Assembly: GCA_023229945.1 (NCBI GenBank)
Contig: JALNYH010000011.1
Location: 1 to 58,750 of the forward strand
Direction of reading: 5' to 3'
Source of the DNA: Arcobacteraceae bacterium
GTDB taxonomy: Bacteria > Campylobacterota > Campylobacteria > Campylobacterales > Arcobacteraceae
Length of the DNA stretch: 58,750 nt
Part shown: one piece after another, positions 18,882-27,936 of the stretch
How positions within the stretch are numbered: position 1 is the first letter of the stretch
Layout of the letters: the number at the start of each line of letters is the position of its first letter
Translations under genes and position numbers: made by a program
Notes under the pieces: model-generated
Database searches by the model: none
What the model was told of the DNA's origin: nothing
The model's input: only the letters and a program-made list of their open reading frames with translations

Positions 18882-21437
18882 ATGTTCAAAACCCTTAAAA
18901 ATTTTATTTTTTCTACAAATGTGTTCTTAATTACTATTTTATTTGTTATTATATTTATTTTTTCTACATATTTACACACTACCTTAACACAAAAAGAAGC
19001 TATAAAAAATTCTCATATTATATCAAATCAAATATTTTCATCTATGTATCAGCTAATGAAAAAAGGCTGGAGTAGAGACGATTTAAATGACTTTACAGCA
19101 TCACTAAAAACAAATTTTAACGATACAAACTATATTATTAATATTCATAGAAGTGATAAAGTACAAGAATTATTTGGCTTTATAAAAGAATATCCAAAAG
19201 ATAGTTTAGTTTTAAAAGCACTTGAATCTGGGAATAATATTAGCACATTTGAAGACAATACACTAAGAAATATCAAAACGCTAGTAGCAAATCATGAATG
19301 TTTAAGTTGTCATACAAATGTAAATATAGGTGATACTTTAGGAGTTATTGATATTAGACATGATATGAATTATATTTTTAGTGAAACTTTTACAAACTAT
19401 ATTATGTTTTTCTTGACTATTATCCCTTTATTTATTTTAGCAGCATTTGTAGCATCAAGATATACCACATCAAAAATTTCAAAATCACTTACTTCATTTA
19501 ATACAAAAGTAATTGCTATAAATTCAATTAAAGATTTTAAGAACTTTAATACAAAAGAGATTGATTTAGGATTTGAAGAACTAAATAAAATTTTACATAA
19601 TGTTGATACATTAGCAGATCAACTCAAAAATATAGCAGTTGACAAAGATTTATTAGAATTTGAAGTTCAGCTTTTGGATAAATTTATTATCACATCAGAT
19701 ATCATAAAAGATTGGCGTACTCATATTGCTGATTTATTGGTTGATATAAACAAAGTAATGGAAACTTACTCTTTGATGACTATTTTTAGAGTTGGTGATG
19801 ATAGATTTGAGGTAGATATTTTTTGGTATGGCATACCAGATGAATATATCAAAAAAGCAATAGAAGAATATGTATTTCAAGCAATCAATACAAATGCACA
19901 TTTTGGTGAAGTTGTAGACCCAAAAATTAGACACAATATCGCAGATATGAATAGATGTATTACACACTCTGTAATTCAAACAATTGAACATCAAACAAAA
20001 ACTTTATTTCTTGATACTCCAAAAATAGGTGGAATTGTAGGAATTAGTGTTCAATCCGATATTGTTACAGACCCTATTAAGCATATTGTTATTGATTCTA
20101 TATTAACTACTATGGCAAATCTTGTCGGTTCTATCAAAGCTATCAATAAATATACTCATGATTTAGAATATTACGCTGCACATGACCCATTGACTGGTCT
20201 TTTTAATCAAAGAGTATTTAATGATATGATGGAATATGAGATAAAAAGAGCTGATAGACATAAATATCCATTTGCACTTATGGTAATAGATTGTGATAAT
20301 TTCAAACCAATTAATGATAAATATGGACATGCTTTTGGGGATCAATTTCTTCAAGAGTTTGCACTATTACTTCAAAGAGAAAAAAGAGAGGAAGATGTTT
20401 TATCAAGATATGGTGGGGATGAATTTACTATAGTACTTCCTGAGTGTGATATGAATGGTGCTTTGGCATCAGCCAATAGAATATCCAAAGCTGTAAATGA
20501 CTTTGAAATGCTAAATCCAGATAGTACAAAAATCAAAATGACTGTATCTATTGGGATTTCAGTATATCCACAACATGCCTCCACACAAAAAGAGTTATTT
20601 ATTATAGCTGATAGTATGATGTATAAAGCAAAAGAAGAGGGAAAAAACACAATTAAATTCCCTTCAGAAAATGATATACTTTCCATTGTAAAAGAGCAAA
20701 AAGAAAAATCATCTTTACTACTAGAAGCCATATCAAACAATAAAATTATACCATTTTTCCAACCTATTCAAAACTCATTTGATGACAAAATTCAAATACA
20801 TGAACTTTTGATGAGAATTGAAATTGATGGACATTTGACAACAGCTGCTGATTTTATAGAAGTGGCTGAAAGTATGAGCTTAATCCATCGTATGGATTTA
20901 ATAGTAGTTGAACAAGCTTTTAGAAAGATACAAATTGAAAGATACCAAGGAATTTTATTTATCAATCTTTCTCCAAAGTCATTAGTAATTGGTGATTATA
21001 CACAACAATTGGGTAATTTAGTAAATAAGTATAATATAGATAAAAGTAAAATTGTTTTTGAAATTACCGAAAGAGAAACTGTAAAAAACTTTTCTTTACT
21101 TGAAAAGTTTGTATTTAATTTAAAACTTGATGGTTTTCAATTTGCAATAGATGATTTTGGTTCTGGTTTCTCTAGTTTTCACTATATCAAAAAGTTTCCT
21201 ATAGATTACCTAAAAATTGATGGTGATTTTATTATAAATATCAATAAAGATGCAAAAGACCGTGCATTTGTACAAAGTATTTTGACACTTGCTAAAGAGC
21301 TAAAAATAAAAACTGTTGCTGAATTTGTAGAGGATGAAGATATTGTAAATACATTGAAAGCTCTAGGTGTTGATTTCCTACAAGGATACCATGTAGGAAG
21401 ACCATCAAGAGACTTTATAAAAGATGAGATAGAATAA
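18882..21437 (+). CDS. membrane GGDEF-EAL protein with periplasmic CxxCH haem motif
   Basis: 851 residues. Helix 1 (about 10-31) and helix 2 (about 172-195) bracket a periplasmic domain carrying CLSCH at 140-144, a c-type haem attachment motif, in a context like Tll0287/DUF3365 sensor domains. A linker and GAF-like region (about 260-420) follow, then GGDEF (RYGGDEF near 510) and EAL (ELLMR near 640; later NLSP, EITERE, DDFGSG and KIDGDF). Both catalytic sets look complete, so it could make or degrade c-di-GMP under redox or gas control. The sensing role is inferred. Confidence 0.88.
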   Translation: MFKTLKNFIFSTNVFLITILFVIIFIFSTYLHTTLTQKEAIKNSHIISNQIFSSMYQLMKKGWSRDDLNDFTASLKTNFNDTNYIINIHRSDKVQELFGFIKEYPKDSLVLKALESGNNISTFEDNTLRNIKTLVANHECLSCHTNVNIGDTLGVIDIRHDMNYIFSETFTNYIMFFLTIIPLFILAAFVASRYTTSKISKSLTSFNTKVIAINSIKDFKNFNTKEIDLGFEELNKILHNVDTLADQLKNIAVDKDLLEFEVQLLDKFIITSDIIKDWRTHIADLLVDINKVMETYSLMTIFRVGDDRFEVDIFWYGIPDEYIKKAIEEYVFQAINTNAHFGEVVDPKIRHNIADMNRCITHSVIQTIEHQTKTLFLDTPKIGGIVGISVQSDIVTDPIKHIVIDSILTTMANLVGSIKAINKYTHDLEYYAAHDPLTGLFNQRVFNDMMEYEIKRADRHKYPFALMVIDCDNFKPINDKYGHAFGDQFLQEFALLLQREKREEDVLSRYGGDEFTIVLPECDMNGALASANRISKAVNDFEMLNPDSTKIKMTVSIGISVYPQHASTQKELFIIADSMMYKAKEEGKNTIKFPSENDILSIVKEQKEKSSLLLEAISNNKIIPFFQPIQNSFDDKIQIHELLMRIEIDGHLTTAADFIEVAESMSLIHRMDLIVVEQAFRKIQIERYQGILFINLSPKSLVIGDYTQQLGNLVNKYNIDKSKIVFEITERETVKNFSLLEKFVFNLKLDGFQFAIDDFGSGFSSFHYIKKFPIDYLKIDGDFIININKDAKDRAFVQSILTLAKELKIKTVAEFVEDEDIVNTLKALGVDFLQGYHVGRPSRDFIKDEIE

Positions 21438-21783
21438 CCCCATCTATCTCAAATAAAGCCACTTGCTCTATTTGATCACTATCTTCTATTATAGCCAAAA
21501 CTCTTGAATCAAACATATAATTTTGTGCTACTTTTTGTACCTTTGATGCTAGAGTAATATCAGCTACAATATATTTAGCCTTTAGAGCATTTGCATAAAT
21601 TGCTTCTTTTATAGTTGAGATAATAACCCCATACTGTAAACCATTGTTTTTACAATAAGTCATAATATCTACATTAAAATCAAATATAATTGTGCTATTG
21701 GGTTTTGTACTTTTAATATCATCTATTTTAGATATTCTACATATTGACTCACAAGAAACAATTTCATCACCAATTAATATCAT
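21415..21783 (-). CDS. conserved hypothetical protein (122 aa)
   Basis: 122 residues with alternating beta strands and helices, ending in VALFEIDGVILSHLL. The pattern resembles a small NAD-binding or receiver-like alpha/beta fold, but I see no catalytic motif and do not know the family. Its 3' end overlaps the end of the convergent GGDEF/EAL gene by 23 bases. It is the last gene of a minus-strand group with the PP0621-like gene, rsmG and ribA. Confidence 0.65.
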   Translation of the reverse strand: MILIGDEIVSCESICRISKIDDIKSTKPNSTIIFDFNVDIMTYCKNNGLQYGVIISTIKEAIYANALKAKYIVADITLASKVQKVAQNYMFDSRVLAIIEDSDQIEQVALFEIDGVILSHLL

Positions 21784-21796
21784 CTCTTTTCCTTTT

Positions 21797-21824
21797 TAGA
21801 TTTTAGATGTTAGATTTTACTTAT
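21797..21824. repeat. heptad repeat array (TAGATTT/TAGATGT)
   Basis: Three 7-base units (TAGATTT, TAGATGT, TAGATTT) followed by TACTTAT. The array reaches exactly to the stop codon of the minus-strand gene at 21817 and is of the same type as the arrays near rsmG and argF. Confidence 0.7.
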
Positions 21825-22038
21825 TCATACATTCTTTTGAACAAAAATATTTTCCATTACTTAAGATTGATTCATCTTTTGTTATATAAATGCCACAAGT
21901 ATTACACTCTATCAATGTATCTGCTATTTCATCTTTTTTGTTGTTGTTGGTACTATTGTTACTGATTCTTTTTTTTCTAAAAAACACCAAATAAACTAAA
22001 ACCAATATAAAAATAAATACCAATACTTTCCAAATCAT
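21817..22038 (-). CDS. PP0621-family membrane-anchored zinc-ribbon-like protein
   Basis: 73 residues. One N-terminal transmembrane helix (about 3-21) is followed by a Lys/Asn-rich linker and a C-terminal metal-binding knot CNTCG...YFCSKEC (C49, C52, and the Cys pair near 67 and 71). This architecture matches the small PP0621 family, which has no known function. The gene is flanked by heptad repeats at its 3' end. Confidence 0.75.
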   Translation of the reverse strand: MIWKVLVFIFILVLVYLVFFRKKRISNNSTNNNKKDEIADTLIECNTCGIYITKDESILSNGKYFCSKECMNK

Positions 22039-22068
22039 TTAATTATCCTTTATGTTTAAAACCATATA

Positions 22069-22632
22069 TTAAAAATATAAATATTTTCTATCACCATATT
22101 CTACTATTTTTTGGTTTTTAATGCCAAGCCCTTCTATCTCACTCTCTACAATACTACCTTTATAAAAGAGATATTTTGTATTTTTATTTGATAGATGTTT
22201 AGTTATATCCAAAAGCAACTTAGTATTTGTAACAGCCCTTGAGGTAATCAAATCAATCTCAATATCTAAGTTTACATCTTCCACTCGTTTTTGCAAAATG
22301 GTTAAATTATCAAGCTTCAGAGTTGACTTCACAAAATGCAAAAATGCCACTCTTTTTGCACGAGGCTCTATAAGATACCCCACAACCTCTGGTCTTGCCA
22401 TTGCAATTATCAATCCAGGAAACCCAGCCCCAGTACCAACATCTAAAAAACTACCAAAATCCTCCACAAATCCCAAAGGATATATAGAATCTTCAATATT
22501 TGCTTCAATAGAGCCTCTATCAAGTGACCCACTAAGATTATGCACCTTCCCCCATTGTTGAAGAAGCTTTATAAATGTTTCACACTTGTCCGTGAATTGT
22601 GAGTCGTGAATCATGTGTTGTAAGTCGTCCAT
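22069..22632 (-). CDS. rsmG: 16S rRNA (guanine-527-N7) methyltransferase RsmG
   Basis: 187 residues, close to the short epsilonproteobacterial form. The SAM-binding motif DVGTGAGFPGL (about 63-73) and the early WGKVHNLSG are diagnostic. The first 13 or so residues (MDDLQHMIHDSQF) come from DNA that is part of a 7-base periodic array (see 22592-22682), so the annotated N-terminus may be an accretion. The in-frame ATG seven codons in (start at 22614) also lies within the array. No clear ribosome site stands out before either. Confidence 0.9.
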   Translation of the reverse strand: MDDLQHMIHDSQFTDKCETFIKLLQQWGKVHNLSGSLDRGSIEANIEDSIYPLGFVEDFGSFLDVGTGAGFPGLIIAMARPEVVGYLIEPRAKRVAFLHFVKSTLKLDNLTILQKRVEDVNLDIEIDLITSRAVTNTKLLLDITKHLSNKNTKYLFYKGSIVESEIEGLGIKNQKIVEYGDRKYLYF

Positions 22633-22682
22633 TGTTCTCTTTACTTTTTAGATTTTAGATTTTAGATTTTACTTTTTAGATA
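22592..22682. repeat. 13-unit heptad array spanning the rsmG start and the ribA 3' end
   Basis: In + orientation the array is built of 7-base units in one unbroken frame: GTGAATT, GTGAGTC, GTGAATC, ATGTGTT, GTAAGTC, GTCCATT, GTTCTCT, TTACTTT, three TTAGATT, TTACTTT, TTAGATA. It covers the first codons of rsmG (start at 22632, minus strand), the whole gap, and ends at the ribA stop codon (22683). The units change gradually along the array but the period does not. Confidence 0.75.
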
Positions 22683-23258
22683 CTACAAAAGGTGTCCCAT
22701 ACAACACTTTTTGGTATCAAGATAATCTTTATTATACTCATTTACCTTTGTAATTGCAGGAATCCTCTCAGTTATATCAATCCCAATTGATGAAATATAT
22801 TCTATTTTTTTAGGGTTATTTGTAATTAATTTCATTTTTTTTACACCCAAATCATTCAAAATAAATTTTACGATACTATAATCTCTCTCATCTTCATCAA
22901 AACCAAGCTCTAAATTTGCCTCAACTGTATTTCTTCCTCTATCTTGAAGAGCATAGGCATTTACTTTGTTTACTAGTCCTATATTTCTACCTTCTTGTCT
23001 ATGATAGATAATCAATCCGCCCTCATTTGCAATAAATTCCAAAGCCAAACTAAGCTGATTTTGGCAATCACATTTCAAACTTCCCAATGTATCACCAGTT
23101 AAACACTCTGAATGAACTCTCACATATGGATTATCTAAATTATTGAAATTTTGGCTCATAATTGCTAAATGTTCTTGACAACCATCTTTGTATGCTTTGA
23201 TTAAAAATTTTCCATGTTTTGTAGGTAGATTTGCTATATTTGATACTTCTATACTCAT
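22683..23258 (-). CDS. ribA: GTP cyclohydrolase II (riboflavin synthesis)
   Basis: 191 residues, the stand-alone RibA form. The zinc-binding CLTGDTLGSLKCDC, the catalytic region IIYHRQEGRNIGL and the C-terminal LITNNPKKIEYISSIGI are all present. It opens the imidazole ring of GTP for the first step of riboflavin synthesis. It is divergent from hemB with a 60-base shared promoter region. Confidence 0.94.
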   Translation of the reverse strand: MSIEVSNIANLPTKHGKFLIKAYKDGCQEHLAIMSQNFNNLDNPYVRVHSECLTGDTLGSLKCDCQNQLSLALEFIANEGGLIIYHRQEGRNIGLVNKVNAYALQDRGRNTVEANLELGFDEDERDYSIVKFILNDLGVKKMKLITNNPKKIEYISSIGIDITERIPAITKVNEYNKDYLDTKKCCMGHLL

Positions 23259-23289
23259 ATATTTTTTTAACCTTTAATATTTTATAAGG

Positions 23290-23295
23290 TATAAT
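23290..23295 (+). promoter_or_regulatory. -10 box of hemB
   Basis: TATAAT 23 bases before the hemB ATG (23319), followed by a purine-rich ribosome site AAAAAAAGG. It lies in the short divergent gap with ribA. Confidence 0.6.
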
Positions 23296-23318
23296 AGTAG
23301 CAAAAAAAGGTAAATAAT

Positions 23319-24293
23319 ATGTTTAAAAGATTTAGAAGACTAAGAATTAACCAAACTTTAAGAAAACTAGTACAAGAAACCACCCTATCAACTAATGATT
23401 TTATATATCCACTTTTTGTAAAAGAAGGAAGCGGTATCAAAAAAGAAGTTTCTTCAATGCCTGGTGTTTTTCAAATGAGCATAGATGAAATAGTAAAAGA
23501 GTGTAAAGAGCTAGATTCTTTGGGAATTCATTCTATTATACTTTTTGGAATACCAGATGTCAAAGACTCTGTAGGAAGTGAATGTCTATGTGACCATAGT
23601 ATAATAAGTAGAACCATACAAGCCATCAAAAAAGAATATCCACATTTTATGGTAGCAACAGATTTATGCTTTTGTGAATACACAGACCATGGACATTGTG
23701 GGATATTAGACCCAAAAACTGGTACAGTAAACAATGATGCCACACTAGAAATTTCAGCAAAACAAGCTTTGGTTCACGCAAGAGCTGGGGCTGATATGAT
23801 AGCACCAAGTGGAATGATGGATGGTATCATAGAAACCTTGCGAACTGCACTTGATGCAAACGGCTTTGAAAATTTACCTATCATGAGCTACAGTACCAAA
23901 TTTGCAAGTAGCTATTATGGACCATTTCGAGATGTGGCAGAAAGTACACCAAGCTTTGGAGATAGAAAAACCTACCAAATGAACCCAGCAAACCGCCTAG
24001 AAGCAATACAAGAGTCAATAGAAGACGAAGCTCAAGGTGCGGATATACTTATGGTCAAACCAGCATTAGCGTACCTAGATATCATAAGAGACATAAGAAA
24101 CAACACAAATCTTCCTCTAGCTGTTTATAATGTAAGTGGTGAATACGCTATGCTAAAAAATGCTGGAAATGCAGGACTTATCGACTATGAAAAAGTAATG
24201 ATGGAAACACTGATATCTTTTAAAAGAGCTGGGGCTGATATTATTATTACTTATCATGCGAAGGAAGCTGCGAAGTTGTTGAAAAATCAATAA
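23319..24293 (+). CDS. hemB: delta-aminolevulinic acid dehydratase (porphobilinogen synthase)
   Basis: 324 residues, normal length. The metal-site run with Cys (DLCFCEYTDHGHCG, about 112-125), the Schiff-base segments DMIAPSGMMDG and LMVKPALAYLD are present. It condenses two 5-aminolevulinate molecules in haem synthesis; hemL and hemN of the same pathway lie further on. The TAA stop begins a repeat element, TAAGGTACTAAGG, that recurs after the 25729 gene. Confidence 0.95.
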   Translation: MFKRFRRLRINQTLRKLVQETTLSTNDFIYPLFVKEGSGIKKEVSSMPGVFQMSIDEIVKECKELDSLGIHSIILFGIPDVKDSVGSECLCDHSIISRTIQAIKKEYPHFMVATDLCFCEYTDHGHCGILDPKTGTVNNDATLEISAKQALVHARAGADMIAPSGMMDGIIETLRTALDANGFENLPIMSYSTKFASSYYGPFRDVAESTPSFGDRKTYQMNPANRLEAIQESIEDEAQGADILMVKPALAYLDIIRDIRNNTNLPLAVYNVSGEYAMLKNAGNAGLIDYEKVMMETLISFKRAGADIIITYHAKEAAKLLKNQ

Positions 24294-24420
24294 GGTACTA
24301 AGGATTCCCGACTTCAGTCGGGCTTGTCTTAGATTTATTCACTAAATTTTGTACAAAACACTCTTTGTGAGTAATCTTGTGTTCTTATTCACTACTTACT
24401 ATTAACAAGGGAAAAATAAA
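24291..24420. repeat. stop-anchored repeat region with hairpin after hemB
   Basis: The gap starts with the hemB stop codon inside TAAGGTACTAAGG. A hairpin follows: CCCGAC TTCA GTCGGG at 24307-24322, with an outer CTAAG/CTTAG pair. The right end has three 7-base units TATTCAC, TACTTAC, TATTAAC. The hairpin could serve as a hemB terminator, although no T tract follows. No gene is seen. Confidence 0.6.
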
Positions 24421-25677
24421 TTGCTAGACTCACAAACTCTTCTAAGAGATAGAATCGAATGGCTCTATTTAATAATGATATTAGGTATATTGTTTTCTTT
24501 AAATTTATATTCTAAATATCTTGACTATTTAGAGTTCAAAAATGATATTTTGCATGAGACTGGGGCAACTGTTATCAATATATACCATAAAGAAAATCAA
24601 AATATTTTAAGGCTCAAGACTCCTAATTTTGAAGTGTTTACATCTTCTAAAGAAAATTTGGCTCAAAATGACAATATACAAATTACATTAATCACTCATG
24701 ATATAACTTTTCAAGATTATTTAAGTGGATTTCTAACCAAAAGTTTTGGTATTGAAAAACTAGATAATAATAACTTCTCAATTTCTGCTTTTTTAAGTAG
24801 TCAAATATCAGCTCAGCATCAAAACCAAACTATGAGTATGCTCTATAATGCTTTGTTTTTGGCAGTCCCTCCGTCTAAAGAATTAAGAGAATTTTTCAAT
24901 GGATATGGAATGAGTCACTTAATAGCTATTAGTGGCTATCATTTGGGGGTATTGAGTGTTATTATGTACTTTATTTTCAATACATTATATTCACCAATTC
25001 ATCAAAAATATTTACCATACAGAAATAAAAAATATGATATTTTACTTGTAACAATATTTATTTTATTTTGCTATCTCATTTTGATAGATTTGGTTGCTTC
25101 TTTTTTACGCTCATTTATTATGTTTGTATTTGGTGTTATAATGCTTAGAAGTAATATAAAAATTTTATCTTTTGAAACACTTTTTATTACAGTTTTATTT
25201 ATATTAACTTTTTTCAATGAATATATTTTTTCTGTTTCTTTATGGTTTTCTGTAGCTGGAGTTTTTTATATATTTTTATTTTTAACCTACTATCAAAACA
25301 TCAATAAATACCTATTGTTTTTTTTATTTAATTTTTGGATATATTTAGCAGTAAATCCAATAACCCAATATTTCTTTGGTGCAGTATCACTTTATCAGCT
25401 TTTGTCACCTTTTTTAAGTCTTGTATTTACTGCTTTTTATCCACTTTCATTATTGTTGCATTTTGTAGGATTTGGTGATATATTTGATAGCTATATACTC
25501 ATGTGGCTTGATTTCAAAATACCTACAATTGAACTTTTTGCTTCTTTGTACTTTATAATCCCATATATTGCTTTGTCTATTTATGCCATTTGGTCAGTTA
25601 TAGCTTTTAGGATAGTAGAAGCTTCTTTTGTAGGGTTTAATCTTTGGCTATTTATAACTTTATTAAACTTCTCTTAA
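24421..25677 (+). CDS. comEC: ComEC/Rec2-family DNA-uptake channel protein (short form)
   Basis: 418 residues. The competence-domain signature MSHLIAISGYHLGVLS (about 163-178) is followed by many membrane helices. An N-terminal helix and an OB-like periplasmic region (about 35-130) come first. The C-terminal metallo-beta-lactamase domain of longer ComEC proteins is absent, as in other Campylobacterota. It would carry single-stranded DNA across the inner membrane. The start is TTG with an AAGGG site upstream. Confidence 0.85.
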   Translation: MLDSQTLLRDRIEWLYLIMILGILFSLNLYSKYLDYLEFKNDILHETGATVINIYHKENQNILRLKTPNFEVFTSSKENLAQNDNIQITLITHDITFQDYLSGFLTKSFGIEKLDNNNFSISAFLSSQISAQHQNQTMSMLYNALFLAVPPSKELREFFNGYGMSHLIAISGYHLGVLSVIMYFIFNTLYSPIHQKYLPYRNKKYDILLVTIFILFCYLILIDLVASFLRSFIMFVFGVIMLRSNIKILSFETLFITVLFILTFFNEYIFSVSLWFSVAGVFYIFLFLTYYQNINKYLLFFLFNFWIYLAVNPITQYFFGAVSLYQLLSPFLSLVFTAFYPLSLLLHFVGFGDIFDSYILMWLDFKIPTIELFASLYFIIPYIALSIYAIWSVIAFRIVEASFVGFNLWLFITLLNFS

Positions 25678-25728
25678 CCCTTTTTTTAGTATATTATCAC
25701 ACTTTATAAACAACTTTAAGGTATTTTA

Positions 25729-27012
25729 GTGAACAATGAAATTTTTGATTTTACAGCTATAAGTGATGATTGCATCAAGTGTGGTAAATGTAAACCTGTA
25801 TGTACTATTTTTAATATAAACCAAGACGAGACCACTAGTCCTAGGGGTTTCATAGATTTATTGGGGGCTTACAAAAGAGGTGAGCTAGAACTTGATAGAA
25901 ATGCAAAAGATATTTTTGAAAGCTGTTTTTTGTGTACCAACTGCGTAGAAGCTTGTCCAAATGACCTACCAACAGATATGATAATAGAGCAAGTAAGAAG
26001 CGATATAGCTAAAAAATATGGTATTGCATGGTATAAAAGAGCGTTTTTTTGGCTTCTTAGAAATAGAACTATCATGGATATTGCTGCAAAATTTGGATGG
26101 GTATTTCAAACATGTGGTATCAAAATAAACGAAGCAAAACAAAGTGCTGTTGCAAGATTTGATTTAGGTTTACCTCTTATCAAAAATCGTGCTTTGCCAT
26201 TTGCAAAAAGAATATCATTTTTGAATAAATATGCTGAAAACATAGATAATCATGGGGATAAAAAAGTAGCCATATTTATAGGATGTATGGCAAATTATAG
26301 CTATACAAATATAGGTGATAGCTTGGTAGATATACTAAAAGAGCTTAAAATAAACGCATTTATCCCTAAAAAACAGCTTTGTTGTGGAGCACCTGCATAT
26401 TTTACTGGTGATTTTGACACTGTTGATTATTTGGTCAAACAAAATATAGAATATTTTGAAAAATGGATAGATGAAGTGGAAGCCATCATAATACCAGAAG
26501 CAACTTGTAGTGCTATGATAAAGATAGATTGGGAACACTATCTCCATGACCAACCAGATTGGCTGATGAGAGCGAAGAAAATAGCACCAAAGATATATAT
26601 GGCTACAGAGTATCTAGCTAAAAAAACGAATTTAAAAGAACTTTTAGAGAAAAAAGGTAAAAGATTTGATGACCTTGTAACTTACCATGACCCATGTCAT
26701 GCTAAAAAAATGCAAGGAATACACAAAGAACCGAGAGAGCTTATCTCAAAAAATTATGTTCTAAAAGAAATGAGTGACCCAAACAGATGTTGTGGATTTG
26801 GTGGTGTTACAATGCAGAGTGAAAAATACCATTTTGCAGTCGCAGCAGGACTTCCAAAAGCAGCTATGATAAAAGAAACAAAAGCACAAATAGTAAGTGC
26901 AGAATGTAGTGCTTGTAGAATGCAAATCACAAATTCACTTCACCAAGCAGGCGTGGATGTAGTGTTTAAAAATCCGATAGAGTTGATAGCTGAAGCGTTG
27001 AGGAAGTACTAA
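25729..27012 (+). CDS. Fe-S oxidoreductase with CCG domains (GlcF/LutA-like)
   Basis: 427 residues. Two [4Fe-4S] ferredoxin motifs at the N-terminus (CIKCGKCKPVC, about 15-25, and CFLCTNCVEAC, about 66-76) are followed by two cysteine-rich CCG domains (IFIGCMANY...CCGAPAYF and YHDPCH...RCCGFGG). This is the build of glycolate or lactate oxidase iron-sulfur subunits and HdrD-type proteins. No flavin partner lies beside it, so the substrate is unknown. The start is GTG. The stop starts a TAAGGTACTGAGG repeat. Confidence 0.85.
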   Translation: MNNEIFDFTAISDDCIKCGKCKPVCTIFNINQDETTSPRGFIDLLGAYKRGELELDRNAKDIFESCFLCTNCVEACPNDLPTDMIIEQVRSDIAKKYGIAWYKRAFFWLLRNRTIMDIAAKFGWVFQTCGIKINEAKQSAVARFDLGLPLIKNRALPFAKRISFLNKYAENIDNHGDKKVAIFIGCMANYSYTNIGDSLVDILKELKINAFIPKKQLCCGAPAYFTGDFDTVDYLVKQNIEYFEKWIDEVEAIIIPEATCSAMIKIDWEHYLHDQPDWLMRAKKIAPKIYMATEYLAKKTNLKELLEKKGKRFDDLVTYHDPCHAKKMQGIHKEPRELISKNYVLKEMSDPNRCCGFGGVTMQSEKYHFAVAAGLPKAAMIKETKAQIVSAECSACRMQITNSLHQAGVDVVFKNPIELIAEALRKY

Positions 27013-27041
27013 GGTACTGAGGTTTTAAGACTCAGTACCTA
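27010..27041. repeat. stop-anchored inverted repeat (AGGTACTGAG)
   Basis: A perfect 10-bp inverted repeat: AGGTACTGAG (27012-27021) and CTCAGTACCT (27031-27040) with a nine-base loop. It begins with the stop codon TAA of the Fe-S gene. No T tract follows. The left arm matches the sequence after hemB at 12 of 13 positions. Confidence 0.75.
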
Positions 27042-27072
27042 AGTCACTCATAAGCTCCCAAAAAGGAATCCA

Positions 27073-27891
27073 TTGAATAATTGGCAAAATATTTACAATA
27101 CATTTGACCCAGTAGCTTTTCATATAGGCTCGTTGCCTGTTTTTTGGTATGGGCTAATGTATGCAACAGCTTTAATTGTTGCCATAATGGTAGCTAAGTA
27201 TATTGTCAAAAAAGATAAACTCCCTATCAAAGAAGATATGTTTGATGGATATATCTGGTGGGCTGAAATAGGTGTGATACTTGGGGCTAGGCTTGGATAT
27301 GTCATCATATATGACAAAAACACTTGGTATTATATGACTCACCCTTGGCAAATCTTCAACCCATTCATAGATGGTATGTATGCAGGAATTAGTGGGATGA
27401 GCTATCATGGGGCTATTATAGGATTTATAATAGCAACATATCTATATTGTAAAAAACACAAAATTTCTTTTTGGTATATGAGTGATATCGCTGTTATCGC
27501 CATTCCGCTAGGATATATATTTGGAAGAATTGGGAATTTCTTAAATCAAGAACTTATAGGAAGAGCTACTGAAATGCCTTGGGGGATATATGTTGGCTCA
27601 ATCCTTAGACACCCATCTCAGTTATACGAAGCAATACTTGAAGGGCTGATAGTCTTTATTATCCTTTATTGGTATAGAAATAAGAAAAAATTTAATGGGG
27701 AACTTGCACTTTTATATGGAATATTATATTCAATAGGAAGAATAATAGCTGAATTCTTTAGAGAACCTGATTTTCATATAGGTTTTATAATGGGAACTAA
27801 TTGGCTTACTATGGGGATGATAACCTCATCTATCGTTTTAGTTTCAGCGATAATTTTATATACCATCATAAACAAAAAATTTTCCAACTAA
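27073..27891 (+). CDS. lgt: prolipoprotein diacylglyceryl transferase
   Basis: 272 residues and about seven membrane helices. The Lgt signature GRIGNFLNQELIGR (about 155-170) and the motif GMSYHGAIIGF (about 110-120) are clear. Lgt attaches diacylglycerol to the lipobox Cys of prelipoproteins, including the lipoproteins encoded at 2719 and 4120. The start is TTG with AAAAAGGA upstream. Confidence 0.94.
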   Translation: MNNWQNIYNTFDPVAFHIGSLPVFWYGLMYATALIVAIMVAKYIVKKDKLPIKEDMFDGYIWWAEIGVILGARLGYVIIYDKNTWYYMTHPWQIFNPFIDGMYAGISGMSYHGAIIGFIIATYLYCKKHKISFWYMSDIAVIAIPLGYIFGRIGNFLNQELIGRATEMPWGIYVGSILRHPSQLYEAILEGLIVFIILYWYRNKKKFNGELALLYGILYSIGRIIAEFFREPDFHIGFIMGTNWLTMGMITSSIVLVSAIILYTIINKKFSN

Positions 27892-27905
27892 ATACTTAGT
27901 AAAAT

Positions 27906-27931
27906 TAGCTCAACCACTTTGGATTGAGCTA
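27906..27931. terminator. shared terminator hairpin between lgt and sqr
   Basis: TAGCTCAA (27906-27913) pairs with TTGAGCTA (27924-27931) around a ten-base loop, between two convergent genes. AT-rich sequence flanks both sides. It can act in both directions. Confidence 0.65.
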
Positions 27932-27936
27932 TTAAT

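Noticed and set aside
20800..20812. ELL in place of EAL as a sign of an inactive phosphodiesterase
   Set aside because: ExL variants are normal and the other metal and substrate residues (NLSP, EITERE, DDFGSG, KIDGD) are kept.
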